A stretch of 64,000 nt of DNA from JBBECJ01 sp963763325 (GTDB lineage: Bacteria > Chloroflexota > Chloroflexia > Thermomicrobiales > CFX8), in assembly GCA_963763325.1 (NCBI GenBank), contig CAVXOL010000019.1:62001-126000 (forward strand), given 5' to 3'. Positions within the stretch are counted from its first letter, which is position 1. Each line of letters opens with the position of its first letter. The translations under genes were made by a program, and so were the position numbers. Positions 46,022 through 56,633 of the stretch are shown piece after piece. The notes beneath the pieces are model-generated. The model saw only the letters and a list, made by a program, of their open reading frames with translations. It was not told the origin of the DNA and did no database searches.

Positions 46022-46348
46022 TCAGTCCGCGCCGCGTGAGTTGACCGGCTCGACGAAGACGTCGATTGTGCCACCACACGAGAGGCCAACTTCCCAGCCC
46101 ATCTCGTCGGAGATGCCGTAGTGGACGAGTTGCGGCGTCCCGGTCTCGATGACATCCATCGCAACCCGATACACATCACCCTCGACGCAGCCGCCGGAAA
46201 CGGAACCCTGCATCTTGCCGGACTTCGTCACGACCAGCTTCGCGCCGACCGGCCGTGGCGTCGATCCGCCGGCCGAGACCACGGTCGCCACCGCGACCTG
46301 CTCACCTTCGCTGGTCCACTCATCGATGTATTCGAGTACGTCTCGCAT
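46022..46348 (-). CDS. XdhC/CoxI N-terminal domain protein, 108 aa
   Basis: A stand-alone XdhC_CoxI domain: VAVATVVSAGGSTPRPVGAK, GSVSGGCVEGDVYRVA and the ending GLSCGGTIDVFVEPV, whose cysteine-glycine loops bind the cofactor. In many bacteria this domain and the Rossmann part are one protein; here they are two genes three bases apart. First gene of the molybdenum hydroxylase maturation operon running leftwards to 41690. Confidence 0.9.
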   Translation of the reverse strand: MRDVLEYIDEWTSEGEQVAVATVVSAGGSTPRPVGAKLVVTKSGKMQGSVSGGCVEGDVYRVAMDVIETGTPQLVHYGISDEMGWEVGLSCGGTIDVFVEPVNSRGAD

Positions 46349-46591
46349 GCTGTTCTGCTCCCGTGGTCAAACGATCGTTCTGGTCGCTGCCTTAGTATAG
46401 CGCCGACAGGTGTCCGGACATTCCTCTACCGATTGCGACCTCCTCCCATGGCAGAAATGCCCATCCAGCTATCTCGGCTTCGGCGCTGCGAAATGAGTAG
46501 TTACGTCGATGTGACCTACGCGACGGTCGAATAGAGTCGTGGTGTGTTTGCGACAGCGGTGTCGCGAGTGATCCAAAGGAGGAATGATCTC

Positions 46592-47407
46592 ATGTCAGTA
46601 CACACCGCCGTAAAGTCAGTCACGCTGTCTACCGGCGTAACGCTACAGTATGTAGAGCAGGGCGATCCGTCCGGCGAGCCGGTTGTGCTGCTTCACGGCG
46701 TTACCGATTCCTGGCGCTCGTTCGAGCATGTGATGCCGTATATGCCGTCACATCTGCGCGTCTTTTCGTTGACACAGCGGGGCCACGGCGACTCCGGTAA
46801 ACCGGACGAAGGCTACGGCATGCGGGATTTCGCGGAGGATGTCGCTGCATTCATGGATGCGCTCGAACTTAAGACGGCGGTGATCGCCGGGTCTTCGATG
46901 GGCAGTTCGGTCACGCAGCGGTTCGCGGTCGAGTACCCGGAACGCGTGAAGAGGATCGTCCTGATGGCGTCGTTCTACAGTTATGAGGACAAGCCGGAAC
47001 TCGTCGAGTTCTGGAGTGATGCCATTGACCCGCTCACCGATCCGATCGACCGGGTCTTCGTGCAGGAGTTCCAGGAGAGCACGCTTGCCCAGCCGATCTC
47101 GCCTGAGTTCCTCGACCTCATCGTTGACGAGAGCATGAAGGTGCCGGCGCGTGTCTGGCGCGGCGTCTTCGGCGGAATCATCAAGCACGACGAGCCGATC
47201 GAATTCAACAAGATCATGGCGCCGACCCTGATCATCTGGGGCGATCAGGATGCCTACTGTCCTCGCCGCGATCAGGAGACGCTGCTTGCGGCGATCCCGA
47301 ATTCCCGGCTCGCAGCCTACGAGGGTCATGGACACGCGATGCACTGGGAGGATCCACAGCGAACCGCGGCCGACATCGTGGCGTTCATCGACGGTGTCGA
47401 TGGCTGA
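46592..47407 (+). CDS. Alpha/beta hydrolase
   Basis: A 271-aa hydrolase. The ATG at 46592 has a strong AAGGAGG nine bases upstream. The fold motifs are VVLLHGVTDSWRSFEHVM (oxyanion HG), IAGSSMGSSVTQRFA with the nucleophile serine in G-x-S-x-G form, IIWGDQDAYCP (acid), and YEGHGHAMHWEDP with the catalytic histidine. Substrate unknown; it resembles haloalkane/epoxide-type or ester hydrolases. The 46349-46591 stretch before it (243 bases) shows nothing else. Confidence 0.88.
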   Translation: MSVHTAVKSVTLSTGVTLQYVEQGDPSGEPVVLLHGVTDSWRSFEHVMPYMPSHLRVFSLTQRGHGDSGKPDEGYGMRDFAEDVAAFMDALELKTAVIAGSSMGSSVTQRFAVEYPERVKRIVLMASFYSYEDKPELVEFWSDAIDPLTDPIDRVFVQEFQESTLAQPISPEFLDLIVDESMKVPARVWRGVFGGIIKHDEPIEFNKIMAPTLIIWGDQDAYCPRRDQETLLAAIPNSRLAAYEGHGHAMHWEDPQRTAADIVAFIDGVDG

Positions 47408-47419
47408 CCAACTTCTCCG

Positions 47420-47920
47420 TCAGACGACCTCGCGGAGGCGGCCGGTCTCAACGTCGTAAACAAACCCGTGAACGGTGATGTCGGAGCGGACCATCGGAGA
47501 CGATCGGATCGCTTCGACATCGGCGCGGACGGTTTCGTCGGGGTCGCTGATCGGCAGGAAGTCGACATCGGAAACATCGGCCCCGAGGTCGGCGAGCAAC
47601 TCCTGGTGCATACGCTCGTTGGTGATCTTGTGCATGCCACAGTCGGTGTGGTGGATGACGAGGAACTCGCGCGTGCCGAGCAGCCGGTAGGAGATGACCA
47701 TTGAGCGAATTGCATCGTCACTGGCCCGTCCACCGGCGTTGCGGATGACGTGGGCATCGCCCTCCTGAAGGCCGAGGATACGGTCCGGGTCAATTCGCGA
47801 GTCCATGCAGGTCAGGATGACCAGTTCAAGGCGCGGTGAGCGAGGCAGGCGACCCATTCTGAACGTCTCGGCATAGAGTTCGTTTGCGTGCAGTAGGTGT
47901 TCCATCAGCGCCATCGGCAT
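47420..47920 (-). CDS. Beta-class carbonic anhydrase
   Basis: Interconverts CO2 and bicarbonate in the cytosol. The zinc ligands are visible: VILTCMDSRIDP (Cys, and the Asp-Arg dyad) and LVIHHTDCGMHKI (His, Cys). HVIRNAGGRASDDAIRSM is the beta-class signature. At 166 aa it belongs to the short group. It converges with the alpha/beta hydrolase. Confidence 0.92.
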   Translation of the reverse strand: MPMALMEHLLHANELYAETFRMGRLPRSPRLELVILTCMDSRIDPDRILGLQEGDAHVIRNAGGRASDDAIRSMVISYRLLGTREFLVIHHTDCGMHKITNERMHQELLADLGADVSDVDFLPISDPDETVRADVEAIRSSPMVRSDITVHGFVYDVETGRLREVV

Positions 47921-48008
47921 CCCCTTCTGAAGGCCAAGCAGGGCGAGGCTGCGGCCATCGCCCCTACCCGTGAGAATCGTTGCACAGATGGTGGTCGAGG
48001 TGGAAATG

Positions 48009-48041
48009 ACAACGGGGACGGTAAATCACCGTCCCCGTTGT
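48009..48041 (-). terminator. Perfect 14-bp hairpin terminator
   Basis: ACAACGGGGACGGT (48009-48022) and ACCGTCCCCGTTGT (48028-48041) form a perfect stem with a 5-nt loop. It follows the coxE stop; read on the minus strand it is trailed by CATTTCC. Confidence 0.8.
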
Positions 48042-48057
48042 TCGTGATGCGAATACT

Positions 48058-49353
48058 CTAGACGGCAGCCATCCGCTGGTTGACGAACTCGAGCGGGGCC
48101 TGCTTGCGGACCGGGCGGGTCTCGCCGACGTTGGAGAGGTGCTCGGCCAGCAATTCAAGGCTTTCGAGGTTGTGGACCGGCATGAAGTCGTCGATGTACG
48201 GCAGCGCCGCCTGCATGCCTCGTGTCAGCGGCTGGTAGCGGGGCGATCCGAGCAGCGGGTTGAGCCAGATCAGCCGGTAGCTTGAGCGCTGGAGGCGCAT
48301 CATTTCGGAACCGAGCAGTTGCGGGTCGCCCCGGTCCCAGCCATCGGAGATGATCAGGACGACAGCGCCGTTGCGCAGGACGCGACGGGCGTACTCGGTG
48401 TTGAAGGCCTGGATCGACTCGCCGATCCGGGTGCCGCCGGCCCAGTCCTGGACCTCGCGCGAGACGCGGGTGATGGCCTCATCGATCGGTCTCTTCTTCA
48501 GGATGCGCGTGATACGCGTCAGCCGCGTGCCGAAGACGAACGCTTCGACCTTGGCCATATCGTTCTCGATCGTGTGAATGAACTGCAGCAGCAGTCGCGA
48601 GTAGCGGTCCATCGAGCCGGAAATGTCGCAGATCACGATCAGGGAACGCGGCTTCATCTTGATCTTGCGCTCGCTGATCTTGAGCGGGACACCGGCTGTC
48701 TGGAGCGACTTGCGCATCGTCTTACGGGCGTCGATGTAGCGGCCCTTGGACGAGGCGACTTTGCGGCGTGACTTGCGCATGCCGATTTCCCACTTGAGGT
48801 GCTTCATCAGAATGCGCGCCTGCTCGAGCTCCTCCTGGGTGAACTCGGAGAAGTCCTTGCTGCGCAGGGCTTCGGAGCCGCTGTAGGTGAGAACCGACTC
48901 GAGTTCGGAGTCCTCGCCCTCGCCGATGTCGCCGCCATCGGAGTCCTCGTCCATCGCGAGGCCCTCCATGCCTTCGGCCATCTGGCCCTGGCCTTCGCCC
49001 TCTTCACCTTCGGCGTCGTCCAGCCCCTCGATCATCTCGGCGGACTGGTCGGCGAAGTTCGGCATCTGCTCGGCGGACTCGTCGACGATCCGCTTCGAGC
49101 GCCAGTAGCGGTCGAAGAGGATCGAGAACATCTCGCGGTCCTCGCCACGGGTGACGAGGCAGGCCTCGGCGGCCTCCTTGAAGACGCGCCGGTTGCGGAC
49201 GCCGATGTGCTCGGTGGCGTGGACGAAGTCGTAGACCTGCGACGACGTCACCTTGATGCCGTTGGCGCGCATCAGGCGGCCGAACTGGATCGAGCGGCGC
49301 AGGAGCTTCTGCCCCTGCTCGCTCGGCTGGTGCGTATGTGGCTGAACTGCCAT
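48058..49353 (-). CDS. coxE: CoxE-like von Willebrand factor A protein
   Basis: A 431-aa VWA protein of the MoxR-associated CoxE type, which acts with CoxD in activating molybdenum hydroxylases (sulfuration and copper insertion in CO dehydrogenase). The N-terminal part is helical (GRLMRANGIKVTSSQVYDFV), then there is an acidic Gly/Glu-rich linker at about 110-160. The VWA domain starts LIVICDISGSMDRYS (MIDAS D-x-S-x-S/G-M) and has a later ISDGWDRGDP. Downstream of coxD by seven bases and ended by the hairpin at 48009. It may serve the hydroxylase at 41690. Confidence 0.88.
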   Translation of the reverse strand: MAVQPHTHQPSEQGQKLLRRSIQFGRLMRANGIKVTSSQVYDFVHATEHIGVRNRRVFKEAAEACLVTRGEDREMFSILFDRYWRSKRIVDESAEQMPNFADQSAEMIEGLDDAEGEEGEGQGQMAEGMEGLAMDEDSDGGDIGEGEDSELESVLTYSGSEALRSKDFSEFTQEELEQARILMKHLKWEIGMRKSRRKVASSKGRYIDARKTMRKSLQTAGVPLKISERKIKMKPRSLIVICDISGSMDRYSRLLLQFIHTIENDMAKVEAFVFGTRLTRITRILKKRPIDEAITRVSREVQDWAGGTRIGESIQAFNTEYARRVLRNGAVVLIISDGWDRGDPQLLGSEMMRLQRSSYRLIWLNPLLGSPRYQPLTRGMQAALPYIDDFMPVHNLESLELLAEHLSNVGETRPVRKQAPLEFVNQRMAAV

Positions 49354-49359
49354 CTGGCC

Positions 49360-50295
49360 CTACCCGTTGCTTCCGGCGGCGGCGACGAGATCGTCCAGCT
49401 TGTTCTTGCGGACGGACTGGATGTCTTCCTGGTGCTTCAGGATCGCGCCAAGCGTGCTCGATGCGACCTCGGCCGACAGCTCGCGCTGGTTGAGCGCCAT
49501 CAGCGCGGCGGCCCAGTCGAGCGTCTCAGCGACACCCGGCAGCTTGTAGAGGTCGATGTCGCGCAGATCGTGGACGAAGTGGGTGATCTGGCTGGCAAGG
49601 CGGTCGTTGATGCCTGGCACCTTCGTCTGGACGATCTTGTATTCCTTCTCGACCGTCGGGTAGTCGATCCAGTGGTAGAGGCAGCGGCGCTTGAGCGCGT
49701 CGTGCAGCTCGCGGGTTCGGTTCGAGGTGATGATGACGATCGGCGGATACTCGGCCTTCATCGTGCCAAGCTCCGGGACAGTCACCTGGAAGTCGGAGAG
49801 CAGCTCGAGCAGGAAGGCCTCGAACTCCTCATCGGCGCGGTCGATCTCGTCGATCAGGAGGACCGGCGCCTTGCCGCGATGCTCAATCGCCTGGAGCAGC
49901 GGACGCTTGATCAGGTAATCCTCGCTGAAGATCTCGGCGATGGCAGCCTCGCGGCTCTCGTGGCTACCCTCAGCGGCGCGGATGGCGAGCATCTGGCGCG
50001 GGTAGTTCCACTCGTAGACGGCGTGCGAGACGTCCAGCCCCTCGTAGCACTGGAGGCGAATCAGGTCCGTCTGCAGAATCGCCGCAAGGACCTTGGCGAT
50101 CTCGGTCTTGCCGACGCCGGCCTCACCCTCAAGCAGAAGTGGCTTCGGCAGCTTCAGGCCGAGGAAGATAGCAGTTGCGAGGCTAGTCTCAGCGACATAA
50201 CGCTGCGTGCCAAGCGCTTGGAGAACGTCTTCAACGGTGTCGAGCGACGGCACCGCACCATTAACCTGCGACAACGGAACATTCCTCACTCTCAC
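49360..50295 (-). CDS. coxD: CoxD-like MoxR-family AAA+ ATPase
   Basis: The 311-aa chaperone ATPase has Walker A LLEGEAGVGKTEIAK, Walker B APVLLIDEIDRADEEF, sensor 1 PPIVIITSNRTREL and an arginine finger in LKRRCLYHWIDYP. MoxR proteins work with VWA partners; the CoxE gene follows at seven bases. Starts MRVRNVPLSQVNG at 50295. A 232-base gap precedes it. Confidence 0.9.
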   Translation of the reverse strand: MRVRNVPLSQVNGAVPSLDTVEDVLQALGTQRYVAETSLATAIFLGLKLPKPLLLEGEAGVGKTEIAKVLAAILQTDLIRLQCYEGLDVSHAVYEWNYPRQMLAIRAAEGSHESREAAIAEIFSEDYLIKRPLLQAIEHRGKAPVLLIDEIDRADEEFEAFLLELLSDFQVTVPELGTMKAEYPPIVIITSNRTRELHDALKRRCLYHWIDYPTVEKEYKIVQTKVPGINDRLASQITHFVHDLRDIDLYKLPGVAETLDWAAALMALNQRELSAEVASSTLGAILKHQEDIQSVRKNKLDDLVAAAGSNG

Positions 50296-50476
50296 GCTCG
50301 CGCCTTGGCCGATTGCTTCGGATGGATAGCGAGCGACAAACCCTCAGGCCGGTATCCGTGAAGTTTAGCACGGTTATGGTACGAATCGGCGCGGATATGG
50401 TGGTATGGCGATGGATTGGGGACATGGGAAGGGCCATCGGAAGAGGGGTGCGGGGCGCGAGGAGACGAACTCACTG

Positions 50477-50515
50477 AGGCCGCCACCGCCAAACAACCGA
50501 TGGCGGTGACGGCCT
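50477..50515 (-). terminator. Hairpin terminator after the sigma factor gene
   Basis: AGGCCGCCACCGCCA (50477-50491) pairs with TGGCGGTGACGGCCT (50501-50515) with one mismatch, 12 bases beyond the sigma factor stop. No clear T run. Confidence 0.55.
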
Positions 50516-50527
50516 GAGGAATCGGCG

Positions 50528-51427
50528 TCAGGCGTCGTTACGCGGCGTTGAGCACGCTTGCCGCGATGCGTCCGACGCGTTCGGATCGCCGATGGCGTCG
50601 ATCTCAACGATCTTGTCGTCGGCGACGATAAAGCCCATGATCGCGAATGGTCGCCCCTTAATCGTGACGACGACTCCGGCAGCGCCGTTCACGAGCGCGG
50701 GGTGGAGTACGGCGTGTGGATTCGCTCCGGCCGTTGCTTGCCCGGCGACCGCTGCCGCACCACGGACGACCTTCGAGAGCGCCGGCTTCTTCGCGCCAAA
50801 GTCAGATCGCAGGACAACGTCCGGATGAAGAAGTTCCACAAGCGCGTCAAAGTTTCCGCCGCGTGCCGCCGTCAAGAATGCATCAACGACCTCACGTTGC
50901 CGCGCGAGATCTGGGTCGGGGGCCGGTACTTCTGCGCCCCTGACACGGCGCCGTGCCCTGCTGGCGAGTTGGCGCGTTGCCTCGGGTGACCGTTCGACCA
51001 TCGGTGCGATCTCGTCGAAGGGCAAATCGAACATGTCATGCAGCACAAACGCCAGCCGCTCGGCGGGAGAGAGCGAATCGAGGACCACCAGCAGCGCCAG
51101 ACCAACGGAGTCCGCCAGCAATACCTCGTGCTCCGGCTGCGTTCCGCCAACTGTGCTGACGACGGGATCGGGGATGTGGACGCCGAATGACTCCTCGCGG
51201 CGCGTTTTGCGCGACCGCAACATGTTCAGGCAGACGCGGGCCGTGATCGTCGTCATCCAGCCGCCGAGGTTTTCGACGTCGTCCGTCCCTGCCCGGCTCA
51301 TGCGTAGCCAACTGTCCTGGACGGCATCTTCCGCCTCGCTGAGCGATCCGAGCATCCGGTAGGCGACAGCCCGCAAGTGCGGGCGATGCTCCTCGAATCG
51401 TTCGGCCAGCCACTGGGTCTCAGTCAT
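50528..51427 (-). CDS. ECF41-type RNA polymerase sigma factor with SnoaL-like C-terminal domain
   Basis: The ATG at 51427 (MTETQWLAERFEEHR) has GAGAGG nine bases upstream. Sigma region 2 reads LRAVAYRMLGSLSEAEDAVQ and continues DSWLR; region 4 reads LSPAERLAFVLHDMFDLPFD and continues to SPEATRQLASRARRRVRG. After residue about 190 there is a SnoaL-like NTF2-fold extension (FLTAARGGNFDALVELLHPD), the built-in regulator that defines ECF41/SigJ factors instead of an anti-sigma factor. ECF41 genes normally sit beside an oxidoreductase, epimerase or decarboxylase under their control. Here a divergent SDR gene fragment begins at 51532. Confidence 0.9.
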   Translation of the reverse strand: MTETQWLAERFEEHRPHLRAVAYRMLGSLSEAEDAVQDSWLRMSRAGTDDVENLGGWMTTITARVCLNMLRSRKTRREESFGVHIPDPVVSTVGGTQPEHEVLLADSVGLALLVVLDSLSPAERLAFVLHDMFDLPFDEIAPMVERSPEATRQLASRARRRVRGAEVPAPDPDLARQREVVDAFLTAARGGNFDALVELLHPDVVLRSDFGAKKPALSKVVRGAAAVAGQATAGANPHAVLHPALVNGAAGVVVTIKGRPFAIMGFIVADDKIVEIDAIGDPNASDASRQACSTPRNDA

Positions 51428-51451
51428 CTGCCACATCCTCTCGTTGCCATG

Positions 51452-51478
51452 TGTCACGAGCGTGACGGGTCGATGGTC
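51452..51478 (+). promoter_or_regulatory. ECF41-like promoter for the divergent SDR
   Basis: TGTCACG (51452-51458) and GGTC (51475-51478) are separated by 16 bases. The published ECF41 consensus is TGTCACA-N16-CGTC, so only one base differs in each box. It points at the SDR start at 51532. Confidence 0.5.
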
Positions 51479-51531
51479 TGACACGTCCGGCACGACGATT
51501 GTGACAAGGAGATGCAAATGAGGGAGCACCG

Positions 51532-51708
51532 ATGCTGGTTACCGGCGGCACGGGTCCGTTGGGGCGGCTCGTTGTTTCACGGCTGCAGAACGCCGGACAC
51601 GAGGCACGTGTCCTCAGCCGTCACGGCCCGGTCGGCGTGAAAGGCATTGATCCGCTCCGGTTCCATCTCATGCGCGCCACATCCCACGCTACTCGTCGTC
51701 CGCAATGA
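51532..51708 (+). pseudogene. Truncated NAD(P)-binding SDR/NmrA-type protein
   Basis: After GGGAG the ATG at 51532 opens MLVTGGTGPLGRLVVSRLQN and AGHEARVLSRHG, the Rossmann G-x-x-G-x-x-G start of atypical SDR/NmrA proteins. After about 45 residues the family pattern is lost where the frame runs into the 3' end of the convergent creatininase gene, stopping at 51708. It looks like the target gene usual beside an ECF41 sigma factor, cut off by a deletion or rearrangement with its 3' part missing. Only the first beta-alpha-beta unit remains. Confidence 0.6.
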
Positions 51709-53254
51709 ACGCGTCGAGGAATGTGATCAGGTCCTGGATCTTGGCGTCGAGATAGGCGAGTCCGGATTCGCGGGTGGCTTTGGTTGGGTCGCCGAAAACC
51801 CCACTGGTTGAGCGCATCTTGCCGCCCTGGACAAACGCCGGAGGCGAAAACGGGTCACGGCGGCTGATGACGGTCGAGGGGCGCAGATCGGGAACGGCGC
51901 GGGTGAGATCGACCTGTTCAGGTGCGATGGCCAGCAGCAGCGCCGTCTCATCCTCGTTGGCGTGGGTGCCTTCTCCATCGAACAGGTCCAGGGCTGCCTC
52001 GCGTCCGAGCTCGGTCGTCGCGAGCGCGACGAGAACTCCGTTGGCGCGGAGGGCATCTCGGGCGACGATTTCTAGGACCGGGCGGGTCGAGAGCCCGGTA
52101 TCGAGCAGGAGGATCTTCCTGATGCCGGCCTCGGCCAGGCAGGTGATGATGTCGCTGATAACGCGACGGTAGACGGCAGGTGAGAGCGACATGCTGCCGG
52201 GCCAGTCGACGAATGCGGGATAGTAGCCGTAACCGAAGGTCGGCAGGCGGAGGACGGGCAGACGTTGAACGGCGGCATCTCCGAGAGCTTCGGCAGTGAG
52301 ATAGTCGGTCTGGTTCGGCAGGTGGTAGCCATGCTCTTTCGACGCGGCCCCCATCGGCAGCACCGCGACTGAGCTGCGACGGACTACCTGCTTCCACTCG
52401 TCTCCATGGAGATCGCTGAGCCGGATGCCGGCCTCCGGAGGACGTCCTGATGCGATGGCTGGTTCAGCAGGCTGCTGGATTTCGCTCGCGGACGGCCTAT
52501 CCCAGGTTGCCGTCACTGATCGCACGTGTTCGACGATCTCAGCGACTGAGGAGTCGAAAATCCGTCGTCCTATCTCGGCGGATGCGGATGATTGGCCACC
52601 GCTGCCGTCAGACGGGCGGGCGACCTGGCGCGGCATGAAAAAGATCGGTACGCGGAGATCGGAATCGTGGGCCGGAGTGGCGCCGGTCGTGCCCATCAGC
52701 ACCCGATCTGGAGCGATTGTCAGCATCAACGAGGTTTCGGCTTCGTCCGCATGGTTACCTGCACGATCGTTGAAGGCCTCGTAGCGAACGTCGTAGGCCA
52801 ATCCTGCCTCGTTGGCGATCGAGACGGTAATCCCGAACTCCTGGTGCATCTCGCGCGAAACGATCTGCAATGGCGCGAGTGTGCTCTGGCCACGCGCGAC
52901 GATCAGCACATGGCGGGCGGAGTGGCGGGCAAGTGAACGGATGACGTCGCTGACGAGGCCAATGAACCCGTCTGCGCTCAGGCAGATGGTTGCGCCACGT
53001 CCGGCGAACTCAGGAGCGTAGACGTAGTCAATCGGTGGCGCGACGAGGACTGGTAACTGCTCGGCGACAGCTTCGACCAGTGCGGCGGCAACGATCAGGT
53101 CAGTGTCGTACGGGAGGCGCGAGCCATGCTCGATCACGGCGCCGCCGAGGGGGATGACGACCGGTAGCTGGGTGAGTGCGGCACCCGATTCTTCCCAATT
53201 CAATGCACCTAGCCATGCGCTGCCGATCTGGTTGTATTTCCGGCTGGCGATCAC
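51689..53254 (-). CDS. Tandem creatininase-family protein, 521 aa
   Basis: Two creatininase-fold domains in one chain, at about residues 15-245 and 275-515. Each carries the metal motif: VVIPLGGAVIEHGSRLPYDTD and VLPMGAASKEHGYHLPNQTD (E-H-G-x-x-L-P-x-x-T-D), and each the later NHADEAETS or THANEDETA (H-A-x-E/D-x-E-T). Typical members are about 250 aa single-domain amidohydrolases, so this is an internal duplication. Sequence identity between the halves is modest. The substrate is unknown (creatinine, peptide or a riboflavin-type amide are all used in the family). The acidic tail AFIADDE ends the protein. Confidence 0.82.
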   Translation of the reverse strand: MIASRKYNQIGSAWLGALNWEESGAALTQLPVVIPLGGAVIEHGSRLPYDTDLIVAAALVEAVAEQLPVLVAPPIDYVYAPEFAGRGATICLSADGFIGLVSDVIRSLARHSARHVLIVARGQSTLAPLQIVSREMHQEFGITVSIANEAGLAYDVRYEAFNDRAGNHADEAETSLMLTIAPDRVLMGTTGATPAHDSDLRVPIFFMPRQVARPSDGSGGQSSASAEIGRRIFDSSVAEIVEHVRSVTATWDRPSASEIQQPAEPAIASGRPPEAGIRLSDLHGDEWKQVVRRSSVAVLPMGAASKEHGYHLPNQTDYLTAEALGDAAVQRLPVLRLPTFGYGYYPAFVDWPGSMSLSPAVYRRVISDIITCLAEAGIRKILLLDTGLSTRPVLEIVARDALRANGVLVALATTELGREAALDLFDGEGTHANEDETALLLAIAPEQVDLTRAVPDLRPSTVISRRDPFSPPAFVQGGKMRSTSGVFGDPTKATRESGLAYLDAKIQDLITFLDAFIADDE

Positions 53255-53539
53255 GATTCCCTCGTCTCATTCGATTCGTCGGAGCCGTTCACGTTGGATG
53301 ATGTGATCGATTGGGGAGCATCGTGACACGTGACATGTTGACTGGGTGGGCAGCCGAGCGGATCTACCAACGTGTCGATGCACCGAACTGGCCACAACGA
53401 TCCGGCCCTACTTGTCGAGAATGTGTCATCGCATTCGGCGGGCGCAAGCGAACAAGTGCGGATGATCGACGACAGTGGCGTGCCCGTCAACGTTCAACGC
53501 TCATATATTCACGTCATGACGGTCTGCTAGGATCGGACC

Positions 53540-54271
53540 GTGGTGGCGAGAGAACGAGAGCGAGGCGGATGGGTGTATTTCCAGCATTCGAGCGAGATCT
53601 GGCGTGACTTTCCGGAACTGGTTCCTGGCGTGTTGTTTGCCGAGGGAATCCATGCTGATGTTTCTGTCGGTTCTCAGATCGCGCGGTTCAACGCCGTCGC
53701 CAGCGAGCGGTTGGCAACTGGCCCGGAATCGGAGCTACCTGAGATACAGGCATGGCGGCGCGCGTTCTCGCGGATGGGGCTCAAACCTACCCAGTACCGT
53801 TGCGCCTCGGAGGCGCTCCTGCGACGCTTCCGGAAGGATGGGGCATTACCGCAACTCCACCCGCTGGTTGACCTCTGTAACGCGATCTCGCTTGCGTTCG
53901 GTGTACCGGTTGCGGCGCTGGATGTCTCGCAAATCGCTGGATACATTGAAGTGCGCTACGCGACCGGCGATGAACGGTATCAGGCGTTCTCAGGCGAGAT
54001 GGAGCATCCAGACGCGGGAGAGGTGATCTTCGCAGATGCGATAGGGCAGGCACACGCGCGGCGCTGGACGAACCGGCAGAGTGCGTTGTCGGCCGTGCGC
54101 GACTCGACGGCATCGGTCCTGATCGTCGCGGAGGCGATGCATGCGGCGGCGCCGACCGACGTCGAACGGCTCGTGGCAACGATCGCGGATGAACTTGAGA
54201 AAGCGTGGTCAATCCGGACAGAGGCGCACGTAGCCAGCAAGTCATCGCCCACATTCGAGTTCGGAATCTGA
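53540..54271 (+). CDS. B3/B4 tRNA-editing-like domain protein
   Basis: The 243-aa product has ASERLATGPESELPEIQAWR, RMGLKPTQYRCASEALLRRF, then LHPLVDLCNAISLAFGVPV and YIEVRYATGDERY, the pattern of stand-alone B3/B4 domains related to the editing module of phenylalanyl-tRNA synthetase beta. Such proteins may deacylate mischarged tRNA. It starts with a GTG at 53540; no strong ribosome-binding site is seen. The 285-base gap 53255-53539 before it shows no other gene. Confidence 0.82.
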   Translation: MVARERERGGWVYFQHSSEIWRDFPELVPGVLFAEGIHADVSVGSQIARFNAVASERLATGPESELPEIQAWRRAFSRMGLKPTQYRCASEALLRRFRKDGALPQLHPLVDLCNAISLAFGVPVAALDVSQIAGYIEVRYATGDERYQAFSGEMEHPDAGEVIFADAIGQAHARRWTNRQSALSAVRDSTASVLIVAEAMHAAAPTDVERLVATIADELEKAWSIRTEAHVASKSSPTFEFGI

Positions 54272-54420
54272 TGTGTTGTTCGACATCGTGAATGATCTGA
54301 GATATGACCGACTATGGCACGGCTCATGCACGCGAGGATGAAGAACTGAACGATGCAGGCGTTGGCGGCGACACCTTCTCGCGCCGACAATTCCACGAAG
54401 TGGACGGGGAAGGGGCAGGC

Positions 54421-56400
<1,980 letters not shown>

Positions 56401-56427
56401 ATGCCGAGGAGCGCGTCTCCTATCCCG

Positions 56428-56583
56428 GTAGGGGCCGTCGATCTCCGACCGGCCCGCGCCGTGAGGCGCCCGCGTGAGGCATTGGACGTTTGCCGAGGAC
56501 CCTAACACCTGCGCCCGTGTGGAAACCGTGCACGCGTCGAGAAGGCGCCTCACGGCGCGGACCGATCAGGATCATGCCCCTAC
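56428..56583. repeat. 156-bp element with imperfect terminal inverted repeats
   Basis: The ends are GTAGGGGC (56428-56435) and its complement GCCCCTAC (56576-56583). Further in, CCGCGCCGTGAGGCGCC on the left is matched by GGCGCCTCACGGCGCGG on the right. The arms are about 40 bases each. It fills most of the gap between glgE and treS and resembles a small non-autonomous mobile element. Confidence 0.6.
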
Positions 56584-56633
56584 GAGAACGGAGACGTCGC
56601 TCCTCGGCACACGGTCACGAAACGAAGGGGCAC

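Noticed and set aside
48799..50361. A 520-codon plus-strand frame
   Set aside because: It is antisense to coxE and coxD over its whole length, has shadow-type composition (repetitive Leu, Arg, Val, Asp) and no family motifs.
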